The notes: generated from the sequence alone by a model not told the origin. Positions 17,188 through 28,285 are shown, counted from the first letter of the stretch. The stretch is DNA of 64,000 nt from JBJXFE01 sp046153875 (GCA_046153875.1 JBJXFE010000058.1:1-64000); one strand, 5' to 3'. Translations and numbers: made by a program.

Positions 17188-18324
17188 ATGCCCGCAACCC
17201 CGCCCAACCCCGACCACGACACCTTCCGCATCACCCGCGGCGAGTGCCGCGTCTACTTCGCCTTCGACGTCGGCTACGGTGTGGACCTTGACGCCGCGCG
17301 ACGCGCGATCCCCGCCGCCGCCCCGCGAGTGACGCCCCCGCGGCCCCACGGCGCTCCCCCCGCCTTCCGCCCCGAGCCCCTGCGCTTCACCGACGCGACC
17401 GAAGCCCGCGTGCTCGGCTCCTGGGCCGCGGCCTCCAGCGTCGAGGTTTCCGTCTTCGACTTCGGCGGCGTCTCGCTGGTGTACCGCATCGACGTCGGCT
17501 CTGTCGGGTGGGACGACCTGCAGCGCCTCGCCGTCGCGTTGGACGAAGACCGCGCGCTGGAGACCGACGCCCGCCGGCGTATCGATGAGCTCGTCCGGCG
17601 CCTGGGCCCGGCGATCGTGCGTCCCGGCCCCTCCGACCTCGTCGAGGACTACGTCGTGTTTCGCGCCCACGAGTGGACCTGCGGCCCACCGGGCTCCCCG
17701 GCCGCGGACCTTGTCCGCACCGCCGCGCCACCGATCGCGCGGGTGCTGCGGGCCAGCCCCGTGCCTCTCTCCGAGTTCGAGGTCCGCGATGCCGTCTCCT
17801 GCGCCGTCGGCTTCGGCCCCGGCGACCTGACCGTGATCGACTGGAAGGCCGCGATGGTCTTCGACCCGGACGCGGCGGACATCCTCGCCGTTCTGGAGTT
17901 CGCCAACGTCGAGCTGCTGGAGCTTCGGTTCCTCGACGACCGGCTCGACGGCATCCTCGACCGCGCGTACCAGACCCTGGCGCACCGCCGCGGGCGCTCA
18001 CTCTTCGGTGCGGGCACGCGCGACGAGCGCCGCCGCATCGCCGCGCTCCAGATGGAGAGCGCCCTGCTCTTCGAGGGCGTGAACAACGCGATCAAGCTGA
18101 TCGGCGACCAGTTCCTGTCGCGCCTGTACCGCGAGGCCGCGCGGCGATTCCACATGGCCGAATGGGACGCGAGCGTGCTCCGCAAGCTCGAGACCCTCGA
18201 GGGCGTCTACCAGAAGCTCGCGGACGAGCACGCCACCCGCCGCATGGAAGTGCTCGAGTGGATCATCATCGTGCTGATCGCGGTCTCGATCGTGATCCCG
18301 TTCATCGTGGGCTCGGGCAAGTAG
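17188..18324 (+). CDS. RMD1/DUF155-family membrane protein
   Basis: 378 aa from ATG 17188. GTG 17155 and ATG 17164 are in frame, but a -10-like TAGCAT at 17160-17165 overlaps ATG 17164 and lies after GTG 17155, which favours 17188. The C-terminal half matches the RMD1/YagE family as I know it: LEFANVELLELRFLDDRLD, LLFEGVNNAIKLIGDQFL, WDASVLRKLETLEGVYQKL. It ends in a single membrane helix (EWIIIVLIAVSIVIPFIVG) that anchors it from the cytoplasm. The molecular function of the family in bacteria is not established. Confidence 0.75.
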   Translation: MPATPPNPDHDTFRITRGECRVYFAFDVGYGVDLDAARRAIPAAAPRVTPPRPHGAPPAFRPEPLRFTDATEARVLGSWAAASSVEVSVFDFGGVSLVYRIDVGSVGWDDLQRLAVALDEDRALETDARRRIDELVRRLGPAIVRPGPSDLVEDYVVFRAHEWTCGPPGSPAADLVRTAAPPIARVLRASPVPLSEFEVRDAVSCAVGFGPGDLTVIDWKAAMVFDPDAADILAVLEFANVELLELRFLDDRLDGILDRAYQTLAHRRGRSLFGAGTRDERRRIAALQMESALLFEGVNNAIKLIGDQFLSRLYREAARRFHMAEWDASVLRKLETLEGVYQKLADEHATRRMEVLEWIIIVLIAVSIVIPFIVGSGK

Positions 18325-18340
18325 CCCTCCCCCGGAGGGC
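18324..18340. terminator. Bidirectional hairpin between convergent genes
   Basis: GCCCTCC and GGAGGGC form a 7-bp stem with a CCC loop in the 25-bp gap between two converging genes. There is no clear T-run. Confidence 0.4.
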
Positions 18341-18349
18341 GAGCCCGCC

Positions 18350-19621
18350 TCACGCGCCGGGGCGCCAGAACAGGATGAAGCCCGCTCCCGTCGCCGCCGC
18401 GGGGATGAACACGGCCGCAACCCGCCACAGCAGCGCGGCGCCGCCGAACACCCCCGCGATCACCGTCTTGAACGCCATGTTCGCGATCGCGGCCAGCACG
18501 ATCGCCCGCCACGCCGTCCCCGGCTCCAGCCCCCCGGTATGCGCCAGCCGCGACGTCGAGAGCGTGATCGCGTCCATGTCGTGCACGCCCGAGAGCGCCG
18601 CCACGGCATAGATCCCCGCGCCCCCGAACTCCTCGCGCGCCCACGCGACCGCGAGAACCACCACCGCGAACAGCGCCCCGAACACCAGCGCCGAGCGCAG
18701 CTCCGTCGGGTTCACCTGCTCGGTCGCCACGCCGTCCTCGCTCCGCTGCCTCAGGTAGACGATCCCCGCCGCGAGCAGGGCCGCCCCCAGCATCGACCCG
18801 ATCGGCCACGCCGCCACCGGCAGCAGGCTGCGACCCGCCGCCGCGATCTCCACCAGCACCCGGACGTACAGCACCGCCGACGCCAGCGCGATCGCCAGCG
18901 TCGCGGCCCGGCACGCACCGATGCGCCCCTTGCTTCCCCGCGCCTCGCCCGCACGCCGCGAGAAACTCAGCGTCACCGCCGTCGAAGAGACCAGCCCGCC
19001 GATGATCCCCGCCAGCGCCGTCCCCGCCCGCCCGCCCGCGAACTTGTGCGCGATGTACCCCCCGAGACTGATCCCCACCACCAGCACCACCATCAGCCAC
19101 AGCACCCGCGGATTCCACACGCCGTACGGCCCGTACGGCTCGTTCGGCAGGACGGGCAGCACCACGAACGTGAGGGCCGCGAACAGCAGGATCGCCCGCA
19201 GGTCCCGCTCGCCCAGCCGCTCCGCCAGCGCGTGCAGCCGGGCCTTCGCCTGTAGCAGCACGGCCACGCCCACCCCGACCGCCACCGCGACAGACCGCGG
19301 CCCGGTGAGCGAGATCACGCCCACCATGAACATCACCAGCACCGCGATCTCGGTCGTGAGGCCCGGGTCGCGATCACGGTCCGTCGTGACGGCGATCCAG
19401 TTGCCGATCGCCGTCGTCCCTGCCACGCCCAGCAGCCCCGCCGCCACCACCCACCCGCCGAACTGCTGGCCCGCGAGCGCGCACACCGTGCCCAGCACCG
19501 TGATCAGCGCGAACGTCCGCAGCCCCGCCAGCTTCGGGTCCGTGAGCTGCCGCTGAAGTCCCACGAGCAGCCCGAGCCCCAGCGACACACCCAGCGCTCT
19601 CAGCGCTTCCATGGCGTCCAT
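18350..19621 (-). CDS. MgtC/SapB-like membrane protein with DUF4010
   Basis: 423 aa, mostly hydrophobic. The N-terminal part (LGVSLGLGLLVGLQRQ, LAGLRTFALITVLGTV) matches the MgtC/SapB pattern, and the longer C-terminal part (AALSGVHDMDAITLSTSRLA) matches DUF4010 integral membrane proteins. At least ten transmembrane helices are likely. The family role is uncertain; transport or magnesium-related functions have been proposed for MgtC relatives. The start at 19621 is set by a -10-like TACGCT six bases upstream. It is divergent from the next gene. Confidence 0.8.
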   Translation of the reverse strand: MDAMEALRALGVSLGLGLLVGLQRQLTDPKLAGLRTFALITVLGTVCALAGQQFGGWVVAAGLLGVAGTTAIGNWIAVTTDRDRDPGLTTEIAVLVMFMVGVISLTGPRSVAVAVGVGVAVLLQAKARLHALAERLGERDLRAILLFAALTFVVLPVLPNEPYGPYGVWNPRVLWLMVVLVVGISLGGYIAHKFAGGRAGTALAGIIGGLVSSTAVTLSFSRRAGEARGSKGRIGACRAATLAIALASAVLYVRVLVEIAAAGRSLLPVAAWPIGSMLGAALLAAGIVYLRQRSEDGVATEQVNPTELRSALVFGALFAVVVLAVAWAREEFGGAGIYAVAALSGVHDMDAITLSTSRLAHTGGLEPGTAWRAIVLAAIANMAFKTVIAGVFGGAALLWRVAAVFIPAAATGAGFILFWRPGA

Positions 19622-19627
19622 CGCCAC

Positions 19628-19633
19628 AGCGTA
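19628..19633 (-). promoter_or_regulatory. -10-like element TACGCT, leaderless start
   Basis: On the minus strand, TACGCT lies six bases before ATG 19621. Confidence 0.5.
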
Positions 19634-19703
19634 CCCGGCGCGGCGGCCGGTCGGAGGGCCGCCGCCGCAACCCCGCCGCGTTCGGCGCGGTACAACTCTC
19701 CGC

Positions 19704-21290
19704 GTGGACACCGATTCACCCCCGCTCCGCAAGCCCTGGTACCGCCCGAGGAACATCATCCTCGCGGTGATCGCCCTCGTTCTGGGCTGGCTCGGGTGGG
19801 CAATCTATTACTCATTCTCCGCCGAGCCCGGCCGCAGCATCGATCATGCACGCCTGCTCTCCGAGCTCGTCGAGGAGTACATGCCGGGCGAGCCCGGCGA
19901 CGCCGACGCCTGGCCCTTGCTATTGGAGACCTTCGACCGCGAGGAAGCCGCCCGCGCCCTCGTCTGGGCCGACCGCGAGGACTGGAAGGGCGTGGCGCTC
20001 AACTACAGCGAACTGGGGGGCGAGCCCTACACCCGCGCGGACGACGGCACGCCGATGCTCGACACCACGCGCACCTGGGCCGACGCGCAGGCGCGGCTCC
20101 GCGACGCGCAGCGGGTGCTGCGCGAGCAGGGCGTCTTCGACCTGCTCGCCCGCCTGGCGAGCCAGACGCGGGCGATCAGACCCATCAGACCCGACGGGCG
20201 GGGCCGGCTGTTCTTCATGATGATCCCAGAGCTGAGCAAGATGCGCAACCTCGCGCGGATGCAGCGCGACCGCATGGTCATCGCCGCGGAGTCGGGCGAC
20301 TGGGCGGACCTGGCCGCGGCGTATGACCAGACGCTCGCCCTGGCGCGCATCGCGGGCGGGCAGGGGTGGCTGATCGACTACCTCGTGGGCGTCGCGATCG
20401 AACAGTTGGCGCACCACCACATGTCGGCGTCGCTGGTCCAGAGCCCGCCGACCGACGCCGCCATCATCCGCGCGATGCTCGACGCGCTCGACCGTCAGAC
20501 GCAGCCGCCCGTCGAGCTCGCGCTCCGGGGCGAGCGCGTCCTGCTGGGCGATTCGATCCAGTGGCTGCACACCGACAACGGGCGCGGCAGCGGGCGGCTG
20601 CTCTTCGCGGATTTTCAGCGGGCGATGACGGTATCCGGCGGCGCCGCCCGCACCGGCGTGCTGACTGCCCTCGGGAACACCCGGCTGGGCAACATCGCGG
20701 GGTTCGCCTTCGCGTCGAAGGCTCAGACCATCAAGAAGGCCGACGAGTACTTCGAGGGGATCCTGCGCCTGGCGCGCGAACCCCTGACCAACCGTACCGC
20801 CGAGGTGTTCGACGCCGCGACGTTCGAATCCACGATCCCGGGCCGGTACATCATGCTCAAGACCTTCCTCCCCGCTGTGAGCTCGACGCTCCGCAGCGAC
20901 GAACTGATACGCGTCCGGCGCGCCGGCACGCGCGCCCTCCTCCACGTCGACCTCTTCCGCATCGAGCACGCCCGCCCGCCGGAATCGCTCGACGAGCTTG
21001 CGGCCGGCATCGCGCCCGAACTGCTGATCGACCCGCTCAACGCGAAGCGATTCGGCTACCGCAAACTCGCCGCCCCCGACCAGTTCGGCCGCACCTACCT
21101 CCTCTACTCCATCGGCGCCGACCGCGAGGACAACGGTGGCAAGCCCAACATCCAGCTCAACATCGCATCCCTCCAGCCCGGCAAGGCGCCCGGCACCGAT
21201 TTCGTATTCAACGAGCCGCGCGAGTACCCCGAGCCGCCCGCCGAAACAACCAGCGAAACGGGAACCGCGCCTCCACCTCCGCCCCCGTGA
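19704..21290 (+). CDS. Membrane-anchored protein of unknown function
   Basis: 528 aa from GTG 19704, which follows a -10-like TACAACT by about six bases. One N-terminal transmembrane helix (IILAVIALVLGWLGWAIYY) is followed by a large, mainly helical extracytoplasmic domain, with motifs such as RLLSELVEEYMPG and MRNLARMQRDRMVIAAESGD. It ends in a Pro-rich tail. No known domain is recognised. Similar single-helix helical proteins are common in Planctomycetes genomes (recollection, not checked). Confidence 0.6.
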   Translation: MDTDSPPLRKPWYRPRNIILAVIALVLGWLGWAIYYSFSAEPGRSIDHARLLSELVEEYMPGEPGDADAWPLLLETFDREEAARALVWADREDWKGVALNYSELGGEPYTRADDGTPMLDTTRTWADAQARLRDAQRVLREQGVFDLLARLASQTRAIRPIRPDGRGRLFFMMIPELSKMRNLARMQRDRMVIAAESGDWADLAAAYDQTLALARIAGGQGWLIDYLVGVAIEQLAHHHMSASLVQSPPTDAAIIRAMLDALDRQTQPPVELALRGERVLLGDSIQWLHTDNGRGSGRLLFADFQRAMTVSGGAARTGVLTALGNTRLGNIAGFAFASKAQTIKKADEYFEGILRLAREPLTNRTAEVFDAATFESTIPGRYIMLKTFLPAVSSTLRSDELIRVRRAGTRALLHVDLFRIEHARPPESLDELAAGIAPELLIDPLNAKRFGYRKLAAPDQFGRTYLLYSIGADREDNGGKPNIQLNIASLQPGKAPGTDFVFNEPREYPEPPAETTSETGTAPPPPPP

Positions 21291-21406
21291 AGCCCGCGCG
21301 AAGCCGGTGCGAAGGCCCACGCGAAGGCGAGTATTCTCGGTCCACCGCGGCGCTCCCGCCGCGTCGAATCAGCCACGCCGAATCTGGTGCGGATCGCCCC
21401 CGCCGC

Positions 21407-21412
21407 TAGAAT
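21407..21412 (+). promoter_or_regulatory. -10-like element TAGAAT, leaderless start
   Basis: TAGAAT lies six bases before ATG 21419. Confidence 0.5.
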
Positions 21413-21418
21413 CTCCGC

Positions 21419-23368
<1,950 letters not shown>

Positions 23369-23469
23369 GCTGGTAACCGGCAGAGGGCACCGATCAACAC
23401 CACGCCGTGCCCGTTGGCGGCCGTGTGCCGGCCCGATCAAGTGCCACGACCATCGACGGGCATCAGCGA

Positions 23470-24174
23470 CTACGGACACCCCGTCACATACTTCCCCTGG
23501 AAGCACCCGAAGTCCGCCACGGTCAGCGACCCGTTCCCGTTGCAATCCGCGTACGAGTTCCCCGTGACGTACTTCCCCTGGAAGCACCCGAAGTCGGCGA
23601 CGGTCAGCGCCCCGTCCGCGTTGCAGTCGGGGTAGCAGCCGGCCCCCGTGGATAGGTCGTCGTACAACCACCCCTCGTCGCCCGAGATCGCGGTCAGGCG
23701 GATCGACACAATCCCCTGGGCGACGATGCGCAGCTCCGCCCAGTCCTGCGTCTGCACCTGGTCCATGCCGACCTGAACACCCGCCGCGTTGAACGCCAGC
23801 ATCGTGAACGAGTTGGTGTCAAAGCCCCCCGCGGCCCAGATCGACACCTCGCCCACCGCCTGCGCGAACGTGATGGTCTCCGGGTCGCGCGGCAGGCCCC
23901 CGTTCGCCATCATGGCTCCGGAAAGGGAGTTGAAGCCGAGAAAGTGCTCGCCGCTGCGGGCGTCCACCCCGAAGTTTCCCATCTGGTTGAGCACGGCCCC
24001 GCCATCCAGCGGCCCCGGCCCCGCGAACGCGGCGCCCGGGATCTGATTGCGCAGCGGCGTCGCGAAAATAAACCCCGCGGGCTGCGGCCCCAGCTCCTCG
24101 AAGGAAATGCTGACCTGCGCGGCGGACGTGGACGCCATCACAACGGCGGCAAAGGCCAGAATCAATCGGGTCAT
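23470..24174 (-). CDS. Secreted protein with GC-type dockerin
   Basis: 234 aa. The signal peptide (LILAFAAVVMASTSAAQ) follows a GAGGAGGA ribosome site. The middle domain (about residues 20-175) is beta-rich, with NQMGNFGVDARSGEHFLGFN and WAELRIVAQGIVSIRLTAIS, resembling a carbohydrate-binding or jelly-roll module, though no family is certain. The end has two dockerin halves, CYPDCNADGALTVADFGCF and YADCNGNGSLTVADFGCF, closing with YVTGCP. The tail DNA is almost identical to that of the other dockerin genes in the window. Confidence 0.8.
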   Translation of the reverse strand: MTRLILAFAAVVMASTSAAQVSISFEELGPQPAGFIFATPLRNQIPGAAFAGPGPLDGGAVLNQMGNFGVDARSGEHFLGFNSLSGAMMANGGLPRDPETITFAQAVGEVSIWAAGGFDTNSFTMLAFNAAGVQVGMDQVQTQDWAELRIVAQGIVSIRLTAISGDEGWLYDDLSTGAGCYPDCNADGALTVADFGCFQGKYVTGNSYADCNGNGSLTVADFGCFQGKYVTGCP

Positions 24175-24299
24175 GGAGGTCTCCTCCTCGCCGGCCGGCT
24201 CGGAACACGAGCGGGCAGACGCCGCCAGCATACCACGGGGGCGCGGCAGAAAAGGCCTGTGTGCGAAGGCGCCAGTCTACGTTGGCGCGGCGTCCGCCC

Positions 24300-24560
24300 G
24301 ACCGAGGGCACCGGGCAGATGGCACCGGCAACCCGGTCGGCAGGTGGCACCGATCACCGTCTCACCGTGCCACCGATCGTGGTTCCTCAGTGATCGGTGC
24401 CGAACCACCGCGAGTCTGTATGCCCACCCACCGATCACCCCGAGCGGCGATCGGTGGCACGAGATCCCCTCCGCGAACTCCGCGTTCTCGGCACCGTCTC
24501 ACCATCTCACCGGCGGGTGGCACCGGTCCGTGCCACAGCCTACGCGCCGCGGCGGGGGCA
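24300..24560. repeat. Cluster of REP-like palindromes (tgccaccgatc family)
   Basis: Several copies of gtgccaccgatc and its complement occur, for example gtgccaccgatcg facing tgatcggtgccgaacca, then ccaccgatcacc facing gcgatcggtggcac, plus gtctcaccatctcacc units. This is part of a 694-bp stretch (24175-24868) with no credible gene. Open frames here have skewed Arg/Pro composition. Nothing else was recognised in 24560-24770. Confidence 0.6.
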
Positions 24561-24770
24561 GCCCGCCGCAGGGCCGCCCGTGGTGGAGCGTCCATGCCGC
24601 GCAAGGCACGGCATCCACGGGCGACGCGAAAGCCGCGAACCCCGTGGCACGTCGTTACGGTCGCGGCACGATCAGAAGAACCCTTGCGTCCGCCGGGCCG
24701 CACCTGCCGGGGGCAGCGAAACAGCGACACACGGCCCCGCTCCGAGTCGGGCCGCAACTCCATGCATCGT

Positions 24771-24862
24771 CCCCTCCGTGGCTCTCTGTGGCCCTCCGTG
24801 TTGAAATGCCTTCCTCCGCGAACTCTGCGTGATCTCCGCGACCTCTGCGTACCTTCCGCGCA
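24771..24862. repeat. ctctgcg/ctccgcg dispersed repeat, copy 1
   Basis: Alternating 9-bp units ctccgcgaa, ctctgcgtg and ctccgcgac follow gtggctctctgtggccctcc. A second copy is at 40820-40944. Repeats of this kind, built on 'ctctgcg', occur in many bacterial genomes (recollection). Confidence 0.6.
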
Positions 24863-24868
24863 GCCGCC

Positions 24869-25330
24869 TCAACCGGCCGTCGCCGTGACCGCCACCCGCC
24901 ACGCCCCCGAGCATTCCGGGCAAACCGTGCATCCGTCCCCCTCCGCCGGCAGCCCCGCCAGCGAGTACCCGCACGACGGGCAGACCGAGCCCGCCAGGTA
25001 CGCCCGCCGCGCCGCCTTCGCCCCGCGCCACGACGCCCACAACCACCCGAGCCCCGCGAGGATCCCGAGGGCGATCACGATCGCCGCGAGCTGCGCCAGC
25101 ACGTCGGTCGCCGGCGGCGTTCCACTTCCCCCGCCGCGCATCCGCCGGCACGCCCTGACCCCGAGAACCACAAGCGCCACGGTCACCAGCGATGGAACGC
25201 AATGCCACAGCCGCAGGTTCGACCCGCCCACCGCCGCGCGAACCCCGGGATCGACTTCCGGCCCCAGGTCCCGGACGCGGCACAGCGCCACGCGCCGCCC
25301 CCGATCATCGCTGATCCGCACGTGCCGCAC
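24869..25330 (-). CDS. Small membrane protein with zinc-ribbon-like C-terminus
   Basis: 153 aa from GTG 25330, which has a -10-like TAGACT seven bases upstream. There are two hydrophobic helices (SLVTVALVVLGVRAC and LAQLAAIVIALGILAGLGWLW). A four-cysteine metal-binding pattern follows: CPSCGYSLAGL, then CTVCPECSGAW. The arrangement suggests a cytoplasmic zinc ribbon anchored in the membrane. No partner or function is evident; the neighbours are a repeat cluster and a divergent dockerin gene. Confidence 0.6.
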   Translation of the reverse strand: MRHVRISDDRGRRVALCRVRDLGPEVDPGVRAAVGGSNLRLWHCVPSLVTVALVVLGVRACRRMRGGGSGTPPATDVLAQLAAIVIALGILAGLGWLWASWRGAKAARRAYLAGSVCPSCGYSLAGLPAEGDGCTVCPECSGAWRVAVTATAG

Positions 25331-25337
25331 GCACCCC

Positions 25338-25343
25338 AGTCTA
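25338..25343 (-). promoter_or_regulatory. -10-like element TAGACT
   Basis: On the minus strand, TAGACT lies seven bases before the GTG at 25330 and supports that start. Confidence 0.4.
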
Positions 25344-25406
25344 CGAGCATCCGTCGCGCCGGCTTCCGCGACCCCCGCACCCGGAGTTCACCCGCCGCGG
25401 CGGGCG

Positions 25407-25440
25407 CTCTCTTCACCGTCTCACCCTCTCACCGCTCCCG
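25407..25440. repeat. Octamer-type repeat (ctctcacc units)
   Basis: gtctcacc and ctctcacc follow each other in the gap between two divergent genes, like the unit at 24494-24512. No other feature is seen in this gap apart from a tacact hexamer near 25472. Confidence 0.45.
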
Positions 25441-25516
25441 CCCCACCCCCTTCCCATCCACCCCCGTACTGGTACACTGCCCCGCAGCCGGGTCGAATCC
25501 ACACAGGAGAAGCGCC

Positions 25517-26845
25517 ATGCGCACCCCGGTTTCATCCCTCGCGGCCCTGCTCGCCGGCGCGAGCCTCGTGCAGGCCCAGCAGACCATCCACGTCAACGGC
25601 GCCTGCGGCGACAACGCCTGGAGCGGCGCCAGCCCGGTCTGCGCCGCCCCCGACGGGCCCAAACAGACCATCAAGGCGGCCATCGCCGCCGCGGTGAACG
25701 ACGACAGTGTCCTGGTCGCCGACGGCGTCTATTCCGGAACCGGGAACACGGGCATCTCCTTCGGCGGCAAGCGGATCGTCCTGCGTTCCGCGAACGGCCC
25801 CGACGCCTGCGTCATCGACGCGCTGGGTGTCGCCCGCGCCTTCACCATGGCCGACAACCTCACACCCGACACGCTCATCGACGGCTTCACCATCCGCAAC
25901 GGCGGTTCGACCGGGAGCGGCGGTGCCTTCTGGTTCCATCACCAGAACAACCCCACCATCCGCAACTGCATCATCACCGCCAACGCCGCGTCCCAGGGCG
26001 GGGCCGTCCACACCGAGACCAACGCCGACCCCACCTTCATCAACTGCACCTTCACCGGCAACACCGCCGTCCGCGGCGGGGCGTTCTCCATCACCGGCGC
26101 CTCGCGCCCGAAGATCATCAACTGCGTCATCGCGGGCAACGCCGCCACCGACCAGGCGGGCGCCCTGTACATCCAGATGTTCAACGCCCCGGGCCCGCAG
26201 ATCATCAACTGCACCATCGCCGGCAACACTGCGGCCAACACCGGCGGGGCCATGGCCGTTCTCGCGGGCAGCGTGGCCCTGCGGAACTCGGTGGTGTGGA
26301 ACAACACCGCTCCCGCGGGCGCGCAGCTCGCCGTCGGTTCCACGGGCGGCTCGCCCGGCACGATCTCGGTCGCGCACTCGATCGTCCAGGGTGGGCGCGC
26401 GGGCGTGCTGATCCAGGGCGTCGGCGTGCTCACCTGGCTCCTGGGCAACTCGACGATGGACCCGACCTTCGCCGCCCCCGGCGCGGGCAACTTCCGGCTC
26501 GCGCCAGGATCCCCCGCCATCGACGCCTCGGACAACCTGGCCCTGCCGCCGGGCATCGTCACCGATCGCGACGGAAAACCCCGCTTCGTGGACGACCCGG
26601 CGACCCCGGACACCGGCCTCCCCGGGGGCGCCGGCGGCGAGTACATCGCCGACATGGGCGCCTACGAGTTCCAAGGCTGCTACCCCGACTGCAACGCCGA
26701 CGGCAACCTCACCGTCGCCGACTTCGGCTGCTTCCAGACCGCATACGTCCTCGCCCACGCCTACGCCGACTGCAACCAATCGGGGACCCTGACCGTCGCG
26801 GATTTCGGGTGCTTCCAGGGCGCGTACGTGCTCGCGTGCCCGTAA
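25517..26845 (+). CDS. Secreted right-handed beta-helix protein with GC-type dockerin
   Basis: 442 aa from ATG 25517 with an AGGAGA ribosome site. A signal peptide (LAALLAGASLVQAQ) precedes an N-terminal motif typical of Pmp-like beta-helices (HVNGACGDNAWSGASP). Parallel beta-helix rungs follow: NPTIRNCIITANAASQGGAV, DPTFINCTFTGNTAVRGGAF, PQIINCTIAGNTAANTGGAM. A PAIDASDN closing motif, frequent in 'choice-of-anchor' beta-helix proteins, leads to the double dockerin CYPDCNADGNLTVADFGCF and YADCNQSGTLTVADFGCF, ending VLACP. Beta-helix proteins of this class are often polysaccharide-binding or polysaccharide-cleaving, but no catalytic site is identified. Confidence 0.85.
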   Translation: MRTPVSSLAALLAGASLVQAQQTIHVNGACGDNAWSGASPVCAAPDGPKQTIKAAIAAAVNDDSVLVADGVYSGTGNTGISFGGKRIVLRSANGPDACVIDALGVARAFTMADNLTPDTLIDGFTIRNGGSTGSGGAFWFHHQNNPTIRNCIITANAASQGGAVHTETNADPTFINCTFTGNTAVRGGAFSITGASRPKIINCVIAGNAATDQAGALYIQMFNAPGPQIINCTIAGNTAANTGGAMAVLAGSVALRNSVVWNNTAPAGAQLAVGSTGGSPGTISVAHSIVQGGRAGVLIQGVGVLTWLLGNSTMDPTFAAPGAGNFRLAPGSPAIDASDNLALPPGIVTDRDGKPRFVDDPATPDTGLPGGAGGEYIADMGAYEFQGCYPDCNADGNLTVADFGCFQTAYVLAHAYADCNQSGTLTVADFGCFQGAYVLACP

Positions 26846-26984
26846 CCATCGAGGCACCGAGACCGTCCGGCGCGGTGTGCGCGCTGGGGACAACAGACAG
26901 CGTGGGGGGTGAGCGCGACCGCGCGCCGTGATCCCCGCGCCGGCCGGTGTCCGACGAATCCGCCCCTGAGCGATACGCCCCACA

Positions 26985-26990
26985 TACCAT
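26985..26990 (+). promoter_or_regulatory. -10-like element TACCAT, leaderless start
   Basis: TACCAT lies six bases before ATG 26997. Confidence 0.5.
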
Positions 26991-26996
26991 CGCCGC

Positions 26997-27485
26997 ATGC
27001 TCGTCCGCACGTTTGAGGACCGCGACGTCGCGCATGCCACCCGCCTCACCAATCACTTCATCCGGCACACCGCCGTCCACTTCGGCGCGTCCCCTCAGAC
27101 CGAGCAGGAAACCGCGGCCGTCTGGCACGAGAGCCGCGTGAAATACCCCTGGCTCGCGGCGGAAGCCGACGGCGCCTTCGCCGGCTTCGCCAAGGCCGGC
27201 GTGTGGCGGGCCCGCGACGCGTACGCGCTCACCACCGAGGTCACGGTGTACGTGGACCCCGTCTTCCACCGGCGCGGCGTCGGTCGCGCGCTCTATGCCG
27301 AACTTCTCGTCCGCCTCCGCGGCGCCGGCTTTCACACCGCCATCGGCGGCATCACCCTCCCCAACACCGGCTCGGTCGCCCTGCACGAAGCGATGGACTT
27401 CACGCACGTCGGCACGTTCAAAGAGGTCGGCCGCAAGTTCGACCGGTGGCACGACGTGGGCTTCTGGCAGGTGATGCTGAAGTAA
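26997..27485 (+). CDS. GNAT N-acetyltransferase (phosphinothricin acetyltransferase-like)
   Basis: 162 aa. The GNAT core includes TTEVTVYVDPVFHRRGVGRALY, the acetyl-CoA pyrophosphate loop, and the substrate-side TLPNTGSVALHEAMDFTHVG followed by GRKFDRWHDVGFWQVML, which is typical of the Pat/MddA (YncA) subfamily. Members acetylate small amines such as phosphinothricin, methionine sulfoximine or methionine sulfone. A single-gene unit is likely, given its own promoter-like hexamer. The natural substrate is unknown. Confidence 0.85.
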   Translation: MLVRTFEDRDVAHATRLTNHFIRHTAVHFGASPQTEQETAAVWHESRVKYPWLAAEADGAFAGFAKAGVWRARDAYALTTEVTVYVDPVFHRRGVGRALYAELLVRLRGAGFHTAIGGITLPNTGSVALHEAMDFTHVGTFKEVGRKFDRWHDVGFWQVMLK

Positions 27486-27526
27486 CGTCAGTGCCTGCCG
27501 CGCCCTCCCCCCCCACACACACACAA

Positions 27527-27916
27527 CTACCGCGGCAACCGCTTTGGCGCCACATTCCCCCACGCCGTCCGCAGGGTCGCCCGCACCGTCGCCGCGCTCG
27601 CCGCGCGAAGGTCGATGAACGTCGCCCCGCCCCTCCCCCATCCGCCCGGCACCGGCGTGATGACGCTCGGCTCGCGCTCCTCCCACTCCTCCTGCTGATC
27701 CGGGGTCAGCTTCACCATCCCCAGCCCTTTGTCCTCGTGGATCGTGGCGAAGATCTTCGTGTTCACGCGGAACGACGGCATATCCCAGTGCGGCCGCTCC
27801 ACCACCTCCGGCAGCGCCATCGCCAGCCGCCGGAACCGCTCGATACGCGCGGCCAATCTCACCCCGCCCGATCGCGTCCGGCCGCTCCCGCGGCCGCCCG
27901 GCTCCGTGGTCGCCAC
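27527..27916 (-). CDS. MmcQ/YjbR-family protein
   Basis: 129 aa from GTG 27916. The YjbR fold is recognisable from LAMALPEVVERPHWDMPSFR, KIFATIHEDKGLGMVKLTP and the closing IDLRAASAATVRATLRTAW. The family is small and DNA-binding-like, with no firmly known role. It lies 12 bp after the stop of the upstream 86-aa gene and is probably co-transcribed with it. Confidence 0.8.
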   Translation of the reverse strand: MATTEPGGRGSGRTRSGGVRLAARIERFRRLAMALPEVVERPHWDMPSFRVNTKIFATIHEDKGLGMVKLTPDQQEEWEEREPSVITPVPGGWGRGGATFIDLRAASAATVRATLRTAWGNVAPKRLPR

Positions 27917-27928
27917 GTGGTCGCTCCA

Positions 27929-28189
27929 TCACGGCATCGTGTAGAACCCGCCGCCCGTGTGCTTGATCCGCCCCTGGCGCGCCAGCTCCTGCCACACCTC
28001 CGCGGGGAAGTCGTTCGGCGGCGTGATCCCCGCGATCTCGGACTTGCGCCCGCTCGTCATCGGCCGCCCGCCGCCGAGCCGAGACTCGTCGTCGAGCCGC
28101 GTGATCTTCCAGCGCTTCTTGAACACCGTGAACGCGGCCTTGAGCCGCCCGGGCTCGATCCCGCCGGTGGAACTGTGCGCGTCGCTCAT
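27929..28189 (-). CDS. Small hypothetical protein
   Basis: 86 aa from ATG 28189, with a GGAGGA ribosome site eight bases upstream. It is soluble and basic, with KAAFTVFKKRWKITRLDDES and a C-terminal stretch FPAEVWQELARQGRIKHTGG. It resembles short uncharacterised proteins paired with YjbR. No domain is identified. It forms a two-gene unit with the YjbR gene. Confidence 0.6.
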   Translation of the reverse strand: MSDAHSSTGGIEPGRLKAAFTVFKKRWKITRLDDESRLGGGRPMTSGRKSEIAGITPPNDFPAEVWQELARQGRIKHTGGGFYTMP

Positions 28190-28285
28190 GGCCTGTCCTC
28201 CGGGGCCCGACACGGTCGCCGCGCCCGCCGTGCGAACTGTATCGCCGCGCCCCGGGGCCGCGTGGTCCGCGACCGCCGCCGCCCT

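Noticed and set aside
24261..25697. Open frame of 478 residues across the repeat cluster
   Set aside because: Arg/Pro/Ala-rich shadow with no signal or domain. It crosses a real minus-strand gene (24869-25330) and repeats.
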